Positions 7,017 through 8,888 of a stretch of DNA of 8,888 bases are shown piece after piece. The translations under genes were made by a program, and so were the position numbers. The notes below the pieces were generated by a model. That model searched no databases and was not told the origin of the DNA. It saw only the letters and a program-made list of their open reading frames with translations. The DNA is from Bacillota bacterium (GTDB lineage Bacteria > Bacillota_A > Clostridia > Acetivibrionales > DUMB01): positions 1-8,888 of the forward strand of contig JAMOAC010000072.1 of the NCBI GenBank assembly GCA_023621975.1, written 5' to 3'. Within the stretch, counting starts at the first letter, position 1, and each line of letters opens with the position of its first letter.

Positions 7017-8567
7017 CTACCAGTATCTTTTCCAACTACTGGCGAAGCGTCTGTCCAAACTTCTGTACTGGATTGCTTCTGCAAGATGAATTGGCTTTAT
7101 ATCTTCGCTTTCATCCATATCCGCAATTGTCCTGGCAACCTTAAGTATTCTATGGTGCGCCCTTGCGCTTAAGCCCATTTTTTCGTATGCATTTTTTAAT
7201 AATGCACTACCCTTATCATCAATCCTGCAATACCGGTCTATCATTGCAGGCTGAAGCTGGCTATTCGAGTAAATATTTAATCCCTTGTACCTTTCAAGCT
7301 GTATCTTTCTTGCTCTGTTCACCCTTTCTCTTATGGACTCAGACTTTTCCTCATCCTTTACATTACTAAGTTCTTCATATTTTACGGAAGCAACTTCTAT
7401 ATGTATGTCTATCCTGTCAAGAAGAGGTCCTGACAACTTTCCCAGATACTGCTGTATCTCTTTTGGAGTACAAGTACACACTTTGCCCTCGTCAAATAAA
7501 TTGCCGCATTTACATGGATTGGCTGCACACACGAGCATCACCTGTGCCGGATACGTAAAACTCGCATTCAGCCTTGATATTGTTACCATCCCATCTTCAA
7601 GGGGCTGACGTAAAACCTCAAGGACTTCCTTGCCAAACTCAGGTATCTCGTCTAGAAAAAGAACGCCGTAATGCGCCAGGCTTACCTCACCAGGCCTTGG
7701 ATTCCTTCCACCGCCAACAAGGCTTGTAGCCGAAATTGTATGATGAGGACTTCGGAAAGGCCTGCATGTTATCAATGGTGTATTTGGTGGTAAAAGACCT
7801 GCAATGCTGTGTATCTTCGTAACTTCCAGGGCTTCCTCCAGACTAAGTTCAGGAAGTATTGTCGGAAGTCTTCGCGCGAGCATGGTCTTTCCTGATCCCG
7901 GTGACCCGATTAAAATACAGTTATGGCTCCCAGAAGCTGCAATCTCAAGCGCTCTTTTTACGTTTCTCTGCCCCTTTACATCAGCAAAATCAACATTATA
8001 TGCCTTGTTTCCGCTAAAAATTGAACTGATGTCCGTAAAACGTGCCTGAAGCTCTATTTCTCCGTTCAGGTGCTGCACAACTTCCTGAAGGTTTTTTGCA
8101 GGCAATACGGAAATTCCCTTTACAATTGCTGCCTCATCAGCATTTTCATGGCTGATAATCAGATATTCAATACCATTTTCCAATGCGCACATTGCCATCG
8201 GAAGCACACCCCTTACAGGTTTTACTTCACCGTCAAGAGACAGCTCACCTATAAACATATATCTGTCAAGCATTGTATTATATATCTGATTTGTAGCAGC
8301 CATAATGCCCACAGCAATCGCAAGATCGAAAGAAGACCCTTCCTTTCGTAAGTTTGCAGGCGCAAGGTTTATTGTTATCCTTTTCGTTGGAAAATCAAGG
8401 CCGGAATTGCGAATTGCCGCCCTTACCCGTTCTTTTGATTCTTTTACCGCTGCATCTCCCAGCCCTACAATCTCAAAAGCAGGTATCCCGTTGCTGATGT
8501 CCGTTTCCACTTCTACAACATATCCGTTAATCCCCAATAATCCACAGCTTTTAACTTTTGACAGCAT
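7017..8567 (-). CDS. yifB: YifB/ComM family Mg-chelatase-like AAA+ ATPase
   Basis: Members of this family (ComM in Haemophilus and Vibrio) are hexameric helicases that promote branch migration during recombination of transformed DNA; despite the database name they do not make chlorophyll. The 516 residues match the family length (about 500-515). Seen: an N-terminal ChlI-like, Lon-protease-fold domain at about 20-145 (NGIPAFEIVGLGDAAVKESK, 26-45; FDLAIAVGI, 80-88); the AAA+ core with Walker A GSPGSGKT (221-228) and Walker B GVLFLDEI (301-308); a cysteine cluster Cys352/354/364/366, probably metal-binding; an arginine in LLDRIDIHIEV (383-393); and the C-terminal GLSARAHHRILKVARTIADM (465-484) with the sensor-2 type arginine. 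The ATG at 8567-8565 follows GAGG by eight bases. It has its own promoter and is followed closely by dprA, supporting a shared DNA-recombination role. Function in this organism is inferred. Confidence 0.96.
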   Translation of the reverse strand: MLSKVKSCGLLGINGYVVEVETDISNGIPAFEIVGLGDAAVKESKERVRAAIRNSGLDFPTKRITINLAPANLRKEGSSFDLAIAVGIMAATNQIYNTMLDRYMFIGELSLDGEVKPVRGVLPMAMCALENGIEYLIISHENADEAAIVKGISVLPAKNLQEVVQHLNGEIELQARFTDISSIFSGNKAYNVDFADVKGQRNVKRALEIAASGSHNCILIGSPGSGKTMLARRLPTILPELSLEEALEVTKIHSIAGLLPPNTPLITCRPFRSPHHTISATSLVGGGRNPRPGEVSLAHYGVLFLDEIPEFGKEVLEVLRQPLEDGMVTISRLNASFTYPAQVMLVCAANPCKCGNLFDEGKVCTCTPKEIQQYLGKLSGPLLDRIDIHIEVASVKYEELSNVKDEEKSESIRERVNRARKIQLERYKGLNIYSNSQLQPAMIDRYCRIDDKGSALLKNAYEKMGLSARAHHRILKVARTIADMDESEDIKPIHLAEAIQYRSLDRRFASSWKRYW

Positions 8568-8622
8568 TAGCCAGACCTCACCTTGATAAACATTAATTTA
8601 CATATTGGTTATTACTTACACT

Positions 8623-8651
8623 ATTATACAAAATTTTACATATTTGTTCAA
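8623..8651 (-). promoter_or_regulatory. Sigma-A promoter of yifB-dprA
   Basis: Minus strand: TTGAAC (8651-8646; four of six to TTGACA), a 17-base spacer, then a perfect TATAAT (8628-8623). The predicted start near 8616 gives a leader of about 50 bases to the yifB ATG. It lies just after a terminator, as expected for the first promoter of a new unit. Confidence 0.75.
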
Positions 8652-8744
8652 TATACTTCTTCACAGTTTATCTGCATATGGTTTGTCGCAAAATGTGTAT
8701 TGTGCATGGTTTTCCTGTCGACTTCGGCTCGCTGGTCAAAAGGC

Positions 8745-8773
8745 AAAAAAAGAAGCCTGTTCAGGCTTCTTTT
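8745..8773 (-). terminator. Rho-independent terminator of the upstream transcript
   Basis: The 12-base arms 8748-8759 and 8762-8773 (core AGAAGCCTG / CAGGCTTCT) are perfectly complementary around a two-base centre, in practice a 4-base loop. On the minus strand the stem runs into seven consecutive T (8751-8745), a classic terminator. On the plus strand only four T follow, so it may work weakly in both directions. It probably ends a minus-strand gene lying beyond base 8888 and separates it from yifB. Confidence 0.85.
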
Positions 8774-8888
8774 AAACAAATATGGGTATTTATATTATCA
8801 TTATCAAATTTTGAGTATCTGAGTATCAATGTTTTTATTACTCATGCCATGTATTTATATTTTATATTCATGTTTTATGAGGAACAAC

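Larger units (their letters stand above)
8568..8888. other. Upstream intergenic region with no supported gene
   Basis: This 321-base end of the window holds the yifB promoter (8623-8651) and a minus-strand terminator (8745-8773). From 8774 to 8888 all three minus-strand frames meet stops within about ten codons of the window edge, so any upstream gene must end at or just beyond it; I cannot identify that gene. A tandem TGAGTATC pair lies at 8812-8827. The moderately GC-rich piece at about 8715-8742 has no recognisable RNA fold or gene. Confidence 0.6.

Noticed and set aside
8646..8783. Minus-strand open frame running through the terminator stem toward yifB
   Set aside because: About 40 codons with no ATG or ribosome site at its start; it includes the terminator hairpin and the yifB -35 box, so coding is implausible.
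8583..8822. Plus-strand open frame of 79 codons in the upstream intergenic region
   Set aside because: It covers the yifB promoter and the terminator, has AT-driven composition and no family resemblance.

Overview
The window looks like chromosomal DNA from a low-GC, Gram-positive, flagellated bacterium of the Clostridia. The evidence is AT-rich spacers, strong AGGAGG-type ribosome binding sites, sigma-A-type promoters, and a gene order (dprA - topA - trmFO ... flgB - flgC - fliE - fliF) typical of Firmicutes. Species cannot be fixed from the sequence alone. All eight supported genes lie on the minus strand, so the region is transcribed from high to low coordinates. Plus-strand reading frames appear to be shadows.

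In transcription order: (1) 8568-8888 holds a strong Rho-independent terminator for an upstream minus-strand transcript, then a good sigma-A promoter for the next unit. (2) 5793-8567 holds yifB/comM (AAA+ ATPase of the Mg-chelatase-like family) and dprA (RecA loader for incoming single-stranded DNA), separated by 24 bases. (3) 2227-5662 holds topA (DNA topoisomerase I) and trmFO (folate/FAD-dependent tRNA m5U54 methyltransferase), 22 bases apart. topA has its own near-consensus promoter placed right at the end of dprA. (4) 1865-2226 is a very AT-rich spacer with repeats and a candidate promoter. (5) 1-1864 is the start of a flagellar basal-body operon: flgB and flgC (proximal rod), fliE (rod to MS-ring adaptor) and the N-terminal third or so of fliF (MS ring), which runs off the window at base 1.

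Functionally, the first block handles DNA (uptake/recombination, supercoiling) and tRNA modification, and the second starts assembly of the flagellar base. In Bacillus-like relatives xerC/codV, clpQ(hslV), clpY(hslU) and codY lie between trmFO and flgB. Here they are absent and the two blocks are joined by the AT-rich spacer.

I found no clear evidence of a new biological system. The observations most worth a second look are a four-copy 18-bp tandem repeat coding a hexapeptide linker in dprA, the repeat-rich region before flgB, the missing codV-clpQY-codY block, and the apparent non-ATG starts of three of the four flagellar genes.
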